Shown one piece after another: positions 49,472-61,378 of a DNA stretch of 64,000 nucleotides. Numbering within the stretch: position 1 is the stretch's first letter; every line of letters begins with the position of its first letter. The position numbers and the translations under genes were made by a program. The notes beneath the pieces were generated by a model, which was not told where the DNA came from, searched no databases, and saw only the letters and a list, made by a program, of their open reading frames with translations. Source of the DNA: Plasmodium coatneyi (Eukaryota; Apicomplexa; Aconoidasida; Haemosporida; Plasmodiidae). The stretch lies in contig NC_033560.1 of the NCBI RefSeq assembly GCF_001680005.1, positions 809,501 through 873,500 on the forward strand, read 5' to 3'.

Positions 49472-50582
49472 CTAAAAAAAAAGGTACAAAGGTGATAGGG
49501 TAAAAAAAAATTTTTTTTTTTTTTCCTTCCTTTTTTTCTATTTTTAAAGAAAAAACATAGAAGGTTATTCATAATAAATGTGTGTGCACATTTTAAAAAA
49601 ATTAATAGTTGTTTTTCTTATCATACATAGTTAGTATGTTGCGTCCAAAGGAATAGGGTAGAAGTAAGTATGAGTAGCTTCACAGAGGTTAAAGGTGCCA
49701 TCATTTTTGCTGTTTTTTTGCTTCCTTCTTTTTTGTTTGTTTTTTCTGTTCTTTCTTTCATGTGTTTGTATAGATTATATGCTTATTCCTGCTTCTTCAG
49801 TATGAATAAGGAATGTGTTAATTCAGTTGTGTGTTGTTCGTGCGCGGGATTTATTGTTTCATTGTAGGGGTGTGAAGGTGAACTTTTTTATTTTTTTAAA
49901 TTTTAAAATTTAGAATTTAAAATTAAGTGGAATGTGAACAATAATAATATATACATATATAAAAATATATATTAATTTAAAATAATGAAAAAAAATTGAT
50001 CATCACTACATATTACATGGTTCAAAATTTAATTAGAGTGATCATTCCTCCTAAAGAACTGATGCGCCCTTTTTATTTATATTGCACTTTCCTAACGGTG
50101 TACAGTAGGAGCAAAATGTTCATATTTTGTGAATTCACAATTATAAATGCAGTTGTATATGTGCATGTTTGCATATTTGTGGTCAAAAAAAAAATTTTTT
50201 TTTTTAAGTTCAGATATAAAGGGTGAAAAAAGAACAGTATTTTAGGAAGGAAATATGTTAGATTTTTTTTTTTTTGGGCGCATACTCAAAAGGGTGGGGG
50301 GGCGGAAGGGAAGGATGATACTTTTTTTTTTTTTCCAACACACCCTTCTTTGTTGTTGTTGTTGTTGTATTTCGTTGTTCCCTTTATATAAGTTCAGATA
50401 CAACAATGAATATAAATCATTGAAAAAATAGAATGAAGGAGCAATGTGTTGCATTTTATTCATGTGCTAGGAAGGAAATGGAATGTTGTCAGGGTGTGGA
50501 ATTCTCTTTTGTTCTTTCTTTTTTTCTCTTTTTTTTTCCTTTCCTACTTCTTTTCTTCTAAAGAAATACAGAGGAAGGGAGC
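49472..50582. other. KIR spacer, module 3
   Basis: Related to 6390-7294 and 31830-32730 (same order of words, more diverged). Contains many homopolymer runs and the plus-strand hydrophobic frame at 49670-49867 (65 codons, starting MSSFTEVKGAIIFAVFLL), the longest version of the short ORF in modules 1 and 2. Function unknown. Confidence 0.55.
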
Positions 50583-51088
50583 TTATCTAATATATGGAAC
50601 GGAATATTCTGAAGGATCCGTTGCTGTTAATTCAGATTCTGAATCTATTGTTGAGTCAAATGGAGAACTATCTTCAATTTCCATATTTAACTTGCGTATT
50701 AATGATCTTTTTTTTCTTCTATTACTGCTTCCCAAAAAATTATGTAATCCGGAAAATATAGAAGTATACTGAGAAAAAAGATGAAAGAGAAAGGAGTTAA
50801 AATATGTGCTGAATGAATATATGTACATTACTGCTCGTTTTATACATTCCATTTTTTTTTTACATTTATTTTTAAACATTTATTCTATGCACTCTTTTTT
50901 AAATAAACAGCAAATATTAATAAGTGTTATTATGCATATTTTCTGTGTTAAGTGTACTTACCTTATATAGATAGAAAGCAAGTGCTGGTAATCCTATTGC
51001 TGCTGCACCACCAACAGCGGAAGGAATGATGGGGATGTCAGCTTCCACCCCTGATGCTGTTAACTGTTGAGCTTGATGTTGCTCAAGT

Positions 51089-51132
<44 letters not shown>

Positions 51133-52790
51133 AAGCTGGACATATGATGTTTCTCCTACTCCTTGATTAGGTGTTCCTTCTGCTTTCTTTCCTTGGTTAG
51201 GAGTTCCTTCTGCTTTCTTTCCTTGGTTAGGAGTTCCTTCTGCTTTTTTTTCTTGGTTAGGAGTTCCTTCTGCTTTTTTTCCTTGGTTAGGAGTTCCTTC
51301 TGCTTTTTTTCCTTGGTTAGGTGTTCCCTCTGCTTTCCTTCCTTGCATATCATCTAAAGAGTGAAGTAAAAATAGGTAAATTTGTTGTTTTTTTTAGTGT
51401 AATAAGCAAATGTTTATACCTAAAATTCTTTAGGTGTAACAACTTACCACTCTAGCCATCCTAACCATTGTCCTTTTTTTTTTTTTTTTTGTTTCTCTCC
51501 TCGTTTTCTGCTTTCTCTTGGGGGAGAGAAACAAAAAAAAAAAAAAAAAAAGGACAGTAGTTAGGATGGCTAGGGTGGTAGGTTGTTACACGTGTACCAT
51601 ATTTTAGAAATGTCTTAGTAGGCAGAATTTTGTGTGTGGAAGATTGTTCCCTTGGGAGGTTGTTATGTGGGGTGCTTTGTGTGGTGTTCTTAATGTGTGG
51701 ATGGAACAACACAGCACATTTCCATCCCTGCCCTGTCATGCCCTGGTCCTTTATATATATATAGGGGAATTTCTTAAATGACTCCTCCCTCCCTATCTGG
51801 TAATTCTGGTAAGGTGCCTTTAATTTAGATGTACTTTCCTTAAATGAGCATATATAGTTCCTCACTCTATAACATACTTACCTCTTCCGTCCTCTTGGCC
51901 AGAATCTTCCATACGTGTGCGGAATTCAGGGCATGGCAATTCCTGTGGTGCCTTGTATTCTTCCTTCGTAGGTTTCTTTTCAAATGCGGTACAATATTTA
52001 TCATTGCCAGTTTCTGGGCACTTTTTACTTAAGTCTGAATATGTTGTTTTGGCTGTTTGCATGGAACGCTGGTATTCTAAAGTGCTGCAATATTTAGTAA
52101 GATCAGCACTGTTCTTCATTTTATTATAGTCATAATAATAGTCGAACAACGCTTTAGCCTGTGGGAACCTGTCTTTGATAATATTAGGGTATAAATTATC
52201 GCTCTCACATGTAGGATAGAAGCTCTTCAGTTGTTTATAAATTTCTGGCATAACCATTGAAAAGGGGCCTCTTGTCTGAAATTTTACCCTTACTTTGTCA
52301 CCTAACCAATAATAAAAGAAACTGTACCCCTCCTCATTGGACAAACTAGCATGCAACCTTCCGTTACATGCTAAACAGTAATTTTTTATAATTATAGGGA
52401 TCAAATCCCAATCTCGCCCATTGTATGATTGTAATGAATTTCTCATTGTTCCTTCTGCAGCACCCAGGGTCCACTGTTTTTCCTGGAATGTACAACTTGT
52501 TCCTCTTCCCTTTTTGTCCAACGCATCGTATATTTCCTGTGAGGGTAATTTAACTGGACTGGCCTGCTAAAAGTGTAATTGACAAAGAGAATGGAACATG
52601 TGTAGAAATGGATTTTTCTATATATATTCCTAATGTATAATTTACTGCACTATGCACAAATTACTATATATACATCATATGTATAAGTGTTCATGTTGTA
52701 AGAAGGAAGGAAGGTTGTGTTAGGGGCGGTAGGTGGAAGGAAGGGAAGCAACAGGTCCCTTCAGTGTTTGTTCCTTACCCCTGGACTCAT
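50583..52790 (-). CDS. KIR-like antigen with tandem-repeat and polyQ exon (module 3)
   Basis: Four exons, about 424 aa: 52790-52779 (MSPG, donor GTAAGG; tentative), 52566-51882 (ends phase 1), 51353-50962 and 50768-50583 (YTSIFSGLHNFLG ... SVPYIR, TAA). Exon 2 opens QASPVKLPSQEIYDAL and has YSFFYYWLGDKVRVKF and FDYYYDYNKMKN. The cysteine that precedes this FYYW motif in the other KIRs is Tyr here. Exon 3 is unusual: six copies of KKAEGTPNQG (30-base units, 51165-51345), then a Gln run (about 51078-51134, mixed CAG/CAA), a short linker and the membrane segment AAIGLPALAFYLYK at GTAAGT. So the usual single exon is split by an intron and a repeat cassette sits between ectodomain and membrane. 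It is the only KIR paired with SICAvar-3; the tail resembles KIR-3. Confidence 0.82.
51078..51345 (-). repeat. In-frame 30-bp repeat and CAG/CAA run
   Basis: Six 30-base units coding KKAEGTPNQG are followed by a Gln-coding tract with alternating CAG and CAA. Both lie in exon 3 of the KIR-like gene. The units are nearly identical at DNA level, which points to recent expansion. Confidence 0.93.
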
Positions 52791-54079
52791 TGTGTGTATA
52801 TATTCTTGAATATAGTAAATTTTTATGGAAGTTGCTTCCTACTTATTTATAAGTAATGTATGTGTAAGATTTTTACCCATCCCCCATGGGGTCCCTCAGT
52901 GGGAGGTATATATATATATCAAAATTTTGTACTCTTCTTTTTTCTTCAATAATGTGCATTCCTTTCACTTTCAAATTATGATGATACACACACTACATAC
53001 GTACGTGTTAAATCATTAGGGACATTTAATTAAGGTAAGAATAAGAACAAAAATATATATGCTGGAATAAAAAAATAAGGAAGAATAAGAAGCAAATTTA
53101 TTTTGACGCACTGCATACCATTCATGCATTATATTATTGGATTGTGTGTATGTGTTCATTTGGAGCATTCAATTATTATGTACACTTCTCTCTTATTATG
53201 TATATAAGCACACTTTTTTTCTATTTGACGAAAATTTAACCCATGTACTACATACTTTTATGTTTTATTGTTATGTTTAAAGGGGAGAGTTAATTGAAAA
53301 ATTGTTAATATGCATATTGCATAATTCAAACAAGAAAAAAGGATCACACTCTTCCCTATACCCTTTCTTCCTTTTCGGAATATGTGCACATTAGTCTATA
53401 TGCTCAGTGGAGAAATATATATACTCACAACACAAGTATCGAGAAAAGGAGTATAATACAATGATATATATGCTCATATTTTGTTCATAAGTGAAATTTT
53501 TGTGTGCGTGTGCACATTCCTTATTTATTTTTTCCTTCTCCTTTTTCCTTCTTTTTTCTTATATTATTATTAATTGTGTGAGATGCTTTCATTTTTATAT
53601 TACTTTTTATTACTGGGATTTGTTCATTACTTTTTAAGATATTATTCTTCACCTTAAAAAAGGGAAGAATTTAGAATTATGTTCTTTGGATTAGAAAAAA
53701 AATTTAACACATAAAATTTCTATGGGAGCTTTCTTATATAGTGCACATAACTATTTTATATTAAGCACTCAACTTTTTTTTTTCACCGTACTTAAGTCCT
53801 TATAATTATTTCCTATTGCATATACACTTATAAGGGGGAAATGCATGAAGTGAATTTTTAACTTATTCAGTTCTGCTGCCATTTGGTATGAACAGAAATA
53901 TGTACATGTGTCCCTATAAAATAGTACCATCCTTTTTTTACTTCATTCTTGCCTGTTCTATATTTATTCGGTATTAATAACTCCCCCTTTCCCCCTTCCT
54001 TCGTAAGGAAGGTAATGTTCTTTCCTCAAGAAGGAATTGTTGCTCCATTCCCTTGGGGGGAAGGAAATGTTCCTTTCCT

Positions 54080-54650
54080 TCATGGAAGGTGATGTCCTTC
54101 CCTACCTAGGAAGTTCCTTTCCTTATGAAAGTATTCTTCCTTCCCTTTCCTTAGACCCCCTTCCTTCCTTAGATCACCTCCTTTACTTCCTTTCCTCCTC
54201 CTTAGACCTTCCTCTTCCGTCAACCACCTTTCTTATTCCTTCTTTTCTTCCTTCCTTAGACACTTCCCTTCCTTCTTTAGACCACCTTCCTTTCCTCCTT
54301 AGGTCTTTCCTTCCCTTTTACTTCCTTCCTTAGATCTTCTTTCCTTCTTATTCCTTCCTTCTTTCCTTCCTTCTTTCCTTCCTTAGACCTTCTTTCCTTC
54401 TTATTCCTTCCTTCCTCCTTAGACCCTCCTTCCGTTCCTTCCTTAGACCCTACTTCCCTTAACCCCCTTTTCCTTCCAACACCCGTAACAACCTTCCTTC
54501 CATCTACCACCCACCTAATAACCCTAACACAACCTTGCATTCTACCATCCCTAACAAGCTTCCTTCCACCTACCACCCCTAACACCACCTTCCTTTTAGC
54601 CCTCTCCTCCTTAGACCTTCTTTCTTTCCTTCCTACTTTCCCTAGGACCT
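54080..54650. repeat. CCTT-rich polypyrimidine tract
   Basis: Almost continuous CCTTCC, CTTTCC, CTTCTT and CCTTAGAC words on the plus strand, i.e. a purine-rich minus strand. It contains CCTAACAACC words that are the complement of the GTTAGG minisatellite. A similar but reversed composition lies before SICAvar-2 at 36560-36690. Confidence 0.85.
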
Positions 54651-54664
54651 TTTTTCCCTCTTCC

Positions 54665-54850
54665 TTCTTTCCACCCCTAACACCTCATTCTACCACCTCT
54701 AACAGCCTTCCTTCTTTCCACCCCTAACACCTCATTCTACCACCTCTAACAGCCTTCCTTCTTTCCACCCCTAACACCTCATTCTACCACCTCTAACAGC
54801 CTTCCTTCTTTCCACCCCTAACACCTCATTCTACCACCTCTAACAGCCTT
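54665..54850. repeat. 47-bp tandem repeat, about four units
   Basis: The word CCACCCCTAA begins at 54671 and again at 54718, and the unit continues for about four near-perfect copies (core CACCCCTAACACCTCATTCT followed by ACCACCTCTAACAGCC). Confidence 0.93.
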
Positions 54851-55581
54851 ACTTTTACCACCTCTAACACCTTTCCATTTAACCATAGCAAGCCCTTTAT
54901 TCTAACACCCCTAACAACCTTACTTCCACCAACCACACCTAACAACCTTCCACCTACCACCCGCCTAACAATCTTCCTTCCACCAACCACCTAACAATCT
55001 ACCACCTAACACCCCTTCCTTCCACCAACCACCCTAACAACTCACCTACCATCACCTTAACAACCTTCTTTCCACCCTAACACCCCTAACAACATTCCTT
55101 CCTAGGGGAAGAAGGGAACATTACCTTCCTAGAGGGGGGAAATTTACCTTCCTATGGGAAGACGTGACAGTACTTCCTAGGGTAAAGGAAGGAAAGAAAG
55201 GAATATTACCTTCCTTAGGAAGGGAAGGCTCTAAGGAGGAGGAAAGGAAGGAAAGGTACTTTCTTAAGGGAAGGAACAACATTCCTCTTTCTACTTCAGG
55301 AGGAAGGAAGGGAACAACTTCCCCTAAGGAAAGGGAAGGCAATGTTCCCCAAGGGACAAAGTTCCCTTGGGGGGACAATTCCTACATAGAACAGTTTTTT
55401 CTTGTAGAAGAGGTTTAAATTCCCCTAAGGGGGAGAAGGAATAATATATATGAAGGGAGGGAGAGTGTTTATTATATTATGGGGGGTATGCATGAGATCT
55501 ACAATGTAGATGCTTATGCACATATAAAATACCATTACCCTACAAGTTCCATACTTCCCTTTTCTCATTTGGAAGTAGTAC

Positions 55582-55667
55582 AGAACAAAATATAGAACAA
55601 ATATAGAACAAAATATAGAACAAAATGTGGAACACTCCGATTGGGATGATGACGATTATGCGCGTAC
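55582..55667 (+). promoter_or_regulatory. Conserved SICAvar upstream box (copy 3)
   Basis: Same words as at 11041 and 36961, with the AGAACAAAATAT unit present three times, then AACACTCCGATTGG and ATTATGCGCGT; 1.2 kb before the SICAvar-3 ATG. Confidence 0.5.
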
Positions 55668-56786
55668 AAATTTCTTCCTTAAAAATTCCTTCTAATCATT
55701 TTTTTATATATGACGATATGGAAGCAATACCCCGATAACACGCGTTTTATTCACGAATAGAATAGGAATTTTTAACGACGGGCAAAATATTTGCACTGTG
55801 GCGCAAAATATTCATTTCGGGTGAATATAATGTATTAGTACGAGTATTCCCTCTTAACAACTTGTATTAATAGAAACAAATTTAGCAAAATATTTTGGCA
55901 AAATATTTTAAGGAAAATTATTCCGGAACGATGTTTCTCCCATATATAGTATCATTCATTTCTACGCAATTATTAATTCAAATATATTTAAATAAAAAAA
56001 AAAGAAAGAACGACCCAGGGTATAATAGAATAGGGGAGAATAAGATCAAATGCGGGAATAAAGGAAGGCGTGGAATATGGAAGGTGCAATGTGCACTATT
56101 TCCTACTCCTACGTACATCTGTATAAATGGGTGAGTAGAAGAAGGGGAAGGAAAAAACATAGAGGAAGGGAAAAATGTGAAGGAAAATTCTAATTTTTTT
56201 TTCCTTTTTTCCTAAGGAGAGAAACTGTTCAATGAAAATTTCCATATGAATTGTTCCGTATGAAGTAATACTCCTTTTTTTTTCTACGTAATAATTATTT
56301 TTCTGACGGATGCTGGTGTTAATTTTTTCTGTGAACAATTCCTTAAGGGGGAAGAAACTTTTTTCTCCTTCGTGAACAACTCACACTAATTCAAAGCAAA
56401 TTTATATGAGAAGGGCAACTTGCTACGAGGAAAAAGTTGTATTAATGGAAGTGCAAAAGTTATATAAGAAACAGAATAAAAAAAAGAGAGAATAGAATAA
56501 TGTAACGAAAAGGAATAGAATAATGTGCTTGTATGACGCGAAAGAAAAGCAAATAATGTGCTGTATGACGACAGAAAGGAATACATATACATATATAAAA
56601 TATATGCCCAACAATGTTGCTTTTAAAGAATGAATAAAAGAAAAAAGGAAAGGGAAAAAGAAGCGAACGTGAAAGAGAGCGAAAGAGAAGTGAAAAAAAA
56701 AATGAATGAAAAAAAAAATTCCGCACATACTTCTTCTGGAAAGATAGAACCAATCAATCATAGAAGAATAATGTAGGGGGAAAAAA

Positions 56787-56800
56787 TGTACGTTGCACAT
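56787..56800 (+). promoter_or_regulatory. GTACGTNGTACAC-like box (copy 3)
   Basis: TGTACGTTGCACAT, about 67 bases before the SICAvar-3 ATG. The second half-site is changed (GCAC instead of GTAC), so the palindrome is imperfect here. Confidence 0.35.
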
Positions 56801-56866
56801 AATATTTAATAAAATAATATATTGAATTATTAAATAACACAAATATTGAATAATGCATGTGTCGTA

Positions 56867-59800
56867 ATGGAAGAAAAATGGAGTGACTTGAAGAAAAGGT
56901 GGTTCCGGGAAAAAGGATTGGAAGAGGGGAAAATGAGGGGTAAGGTATGTGCTCAGTGGTTCATTACTTTAGCAGTGTGAGTGTGTATAATGCTTCTGCA
57001 AGTATATTATAATATGTAATAGTACAATGGCCAAGTGGGAAAAGGTGGACATATATGTATGAACTAATTTAATTTACAGATGAAACTTCTGATAAAGATT
57101 AAAGAATGGATTCAAAGGTTGAATAAAATTAGTGAGGATGATGATGGAATTGCAGAAGACTGGTGTACACAGAAATATGAGGGTAGAGAACTCACGGAGG
57201 AAGCAGACAAAAACTGGTGTGTCTTTATTTTGAAGAACTTAAGGAAAATGCATATGATAGTTTCACAGGAGGAGAAAGAAGAAATAAATAAAAAATTAAG
57301 GGCACATGTGTATTGTACTATTATGAAGGTATGGTTCTTTTCATTCAAACAAAAATACTGTGAAGCGGACAGAGTTATGCAGCACGCTTTTGAAGGCATG
57401 AATACACTGTGTCAAGGATTTTCCGGCGGTGAAGGATGTTATAAATGTGAATATGGACAAATAGAAAATATAGATGTAGGTGGTATAGATGCCTTAAAAT
57501 ACATATGGGGAATTTTCATGAAGAATGAGCATGCCGTCGGGAGAATGTATAGCAAACTTCCCGCAAATTCGTGTGAGAAGGTGAAAAATGATGGAACAGC
57601 TGACGTACAAGGGTTACCAGATTTCATTCGCCCTCCACCCCCTCCAACAAGTAGGCAGATCTTACGGATAGTACAAGCACAAGAACAAGCACAAGTTCGG
57701 GAACACAGGCAAAAGATTGCAGATAGCAAAAACGAGGTGGATAAAATAATAGAGAGATGGGGAGTAAGTTCATTATTATTTCTATACATGTGAAATAATT
57801 GAATCCTAAGTACCTCCGATACTGCTTTTACTTCTATAAGAAGGCCAGAATGAATGTGTGCATAAATCGGGAGTCAATAAATATATATACGTGTAAATCA
57901 TTTATCCGCAGATGGGTGCCCCAAGTGAACTTAAAGAAATGTTTAAGAAGTACTCGGAAAATTTGGATGAGGGGGATAAGGAGAGTGAATGGTTATATGA
58001 GACCTTTTGTGACACAGTTGACATTGAATATGGGAACTATGGACAGTGTATGGACAAGGATTTCTGCAAAGTACTAATTAGAAATTGGAATACGGCATCT
58101 ACGAGAAGCGTAGATACAGTAAGTGGGAAAATGAATTGGAGAGAGGTGCAACCAGACACGAAGTGTGCTATACTGAATTTGTGGTTATATTATTATGACC
58201 AGTATGTGTGCCCAGTGGTATTTGAGAATTTCTATGTTAGCACAGTCATGGAAGGTATGTCAGAATTCATGAAGACGAATGCAGACTATAGGAAATGTGA
58301 TTATAGGAGTGCGAGGAGTGCACTGGGTGCAAAGAACAAGGAGGAAGTAAAAACAATATTCAAATGGTTACAAAAAGAAGGAATGGACAATATAGTAGAA
58401 AAAGTTAGGAATGGGAAGAAGTGTGAAAGAGAACAGGGCGAATGTAAAATGGAGTATAAGGATGGGAAAATGAGGGTCGGTAAGGAAGAATATAATTTAG
58501 AAGGGGGGGACAAGGAAGTTATGAAAGAAATAGGAGAAAGTATAGAAAAAGTGGAGGAAGTGAAGAAAAAAATCCAGGAAGAGGAAACACAGAAAGTAAT
58601 CGTATCACAACCCCAACCACAACCACCCCCGCAACCAGGTGGTGACGGCTGCAAGGATAAAAATACCTTATGTGATCGTGTTAAATGTGTAGCTGAAACA
58701 TGGAGAGCAAACAGGGAGATAAATGATCAAATATTCGGAAGGAGCTGGGTAAGGATTCCTACTATTGATTATAGTACAAAGGAGCATAATGAATAATACA
58801 CCATCTTTGTACTGGCGCCAATATTTGTATACACATATTGTGCATAAACTTAGTATATATATATATGTTCCTTGCTTTCTCTTTTTTTTAGCCGAATTCA
58901 TTTTGGAATGGCGATGTCAAGAATAGATTGGACGCACTGTCCAATGCTATGAAGAATGGGAGTAATAATACTGGGGACGCTGATAATCTATGCAAAGAAG
59001 TTAATGGAAAAGGAAAGACAGCGACGGAGAAAGAGAAAGTGGCTTGCAAGTACATCACTAAAGGTTTACAGCATATATATGGTATTGGGGTGGATAAGAA
59101 ACATAAAAAGCCGGATGAAGCGAAGGATAACAGAATATTTTATCAAACTATGGAATGCGCCTTCCTGAATGCATACGCAAATATGCTTATAAAGAAGACA
59201 GAGGGGCATGCGTGCCCCATCACGGAGCAGCAAATACAAGATATGTTTAGTAAAGGGAATACAAAGAAGGGTACTTGGTGTACGGGTGAGGATGCTAATA
59301 ATAATAAGATGGAATGTGTTGAGTGCAAAAGGGATAAGGACTACGGAAATTGTGAAATAGATTATAAAGGGAATGGTTACCAAACCAAAGATAAGGTAGA
59401 AGAGAACGTGAATAAACTGCTTGATAAAGACAGCAAAATACAAGAATCTCTAAGAACTATAAGTTCTATACTTAACTCCTTATGTCATCGTGCTCAATGT
59501 GTAACAATTAATTGGTTTGTGGACAGGAAAACTGATGGCGGGACACCACAGAACTGGGTAAGAAGGGAACAATATTTTTTGTTCACTGTATTGAATGTTA
59601 TTTCAATGGATTATGTACCTTGTACATATGACAAAAAAAAGGGGAGGGAGAACAACCATAAATTATGTATATACTTTAAGCATATATACCTACATATACA
59701 TATGTATGTATACATATATAGGTATATATGCAATGTATGTATATGGACACATATATGTCCTGTTCTTCCCCTTCTTTTCTCTTTCTGCAGTGTAAATTTT

Positions 59801-61337
59801 GGGCAGAAAACGACGTTGGACGCGTATTTAGGGAACTGTCTAAGGCTATGACTGATAATAGTAAAAATATGGACAACTATTGTAATAACGTCGGAAATTC
59901 AAATAGTGCAGAAAAGAAGGTATGTCAATATATTACTAGGGGATTAGAACGTATATATAATTCTCAGGAACACGGGGATTGGAAGGAGACAGAACCTGAC
60001 AAACAAAAAAAGATGAAGAACAACCAACATTTTGATCGAGTTATTGGATGCATTTTCCTGAACGCTTATGCAGATAAATTGGAAGAAAAGGCTAAAGAAA
60101 AGAGTTGTGAAGTGAAGGAAGGTATAAAAAATGCCTTTGACAAAAGTGAAGATATTAAGAAGAACACATCTCCATGCAATGGTATATATACTAATTGTGT
60201 TTCTTGCACAAGGGATAAAAGTTATGTAAATTGCACACTAAGCGTGGATAATGACCTGTGGGATAAGGGCGCAGATAAAAAATGCGTTAAGAACGGAAAT
60301 TATATGAAGAAAGAAGTGGATGGTATGCTGGACCCAGAGACGAACAGGGATCAACAAGTACAGAGCGCTCTGTCTGCATTAAACAACCTATGTCAATCTA
60401 CCGCTAAACCAGCTGCTGCCAAGCCAGCCGCCACTAAACCAGCAACTACGAAACCGGTAGTACACTCATCCTCTACACGGACAGAAGCAACAAATGGAGT
60501 AGACAAAGCAGGTAAGGATGCAACATCTTCCATTAACACTCCCAAAAAAGTAGATTGCAACAGCCAAGTAGCTGACGCTAATGTAGATATCAGTGTGTGT
60601 TTAGATGATTCTAATAATCTGCCAACATCATCCAGTACTAATCTGGATGAGGAAAATGAAGCCAAGAGAGGGGAAGGTCCTAAGGGTGCCCCAGGTAGTG
60701 TAGCAGGTAAAGTTACTATAGATAAAGGTACGGCTGAACTTCCAGGTCTTCCCAAAAATATTAATTCAGGTACTGTAAGCGATCCCACTCCCACCGCCCA
60801 TCCCCCAGCACCAGCTGCTCCTGCTCCTGAGGGAAGTTCCAACGCAGGTGTCCCAGGTGCTGTCCCTGGTGTTGGTACTCCAGATACTGCTCCCACTGCA
60901 CAAGGATCAGGTGGTGCTGCTGTTCCAGGTGTTGCTCCTGGTGGAGGCGGTGGAGGTACACCTTCTGCTCCTACTAAAGACAGTACAATTAACCAGGATA
61001 AAACTTCATTAAATACTGTTCCAGTGTCAGCACAAAAACCACGAGCACCTGCTCCAGGACCATCACGAACATCATTACCTAGAAGTGCTACAACAGGAGG
61101 AGCAGGTGGTTCAGGGAGCAGTACCAAAGGCCTCCTTCCCATTCAACCTGTTAGTAACCTTATAAACATTTCTGACCTTACCCCATACCTTCCTTTGGCT
61201 CCTGTCTTCATTGGTATGTCTTCTGTGACCTACCTCCTTTGGAAGGTAAGAACAAAAGAATAAAAAACAAAAAAACACAAAACGAAAGAAAGAGAGGAAT
61301 TTAAAAAAGCATAAAAAAAAAAAAGAAAAAGAAAAAG

Positions 61338-61378
<41 letters not shown>

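Larger units (their letters stand above)
52791..56866. other. Divergent KIR/SICAvar spacer, module 3
   Basis: 4.1 kb between divergent starts. 52800-53950 is AT-rich, with fragments related to 9060-9500. 54080-55100 is pyrimidine-rich repeat. 55100-55420 has TTCCTTAGGGAAGG-type alternating blocks. 55480-56866 aligns with the other SICAvar 5' flanks. No exon supported. Confidence 0.65.
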
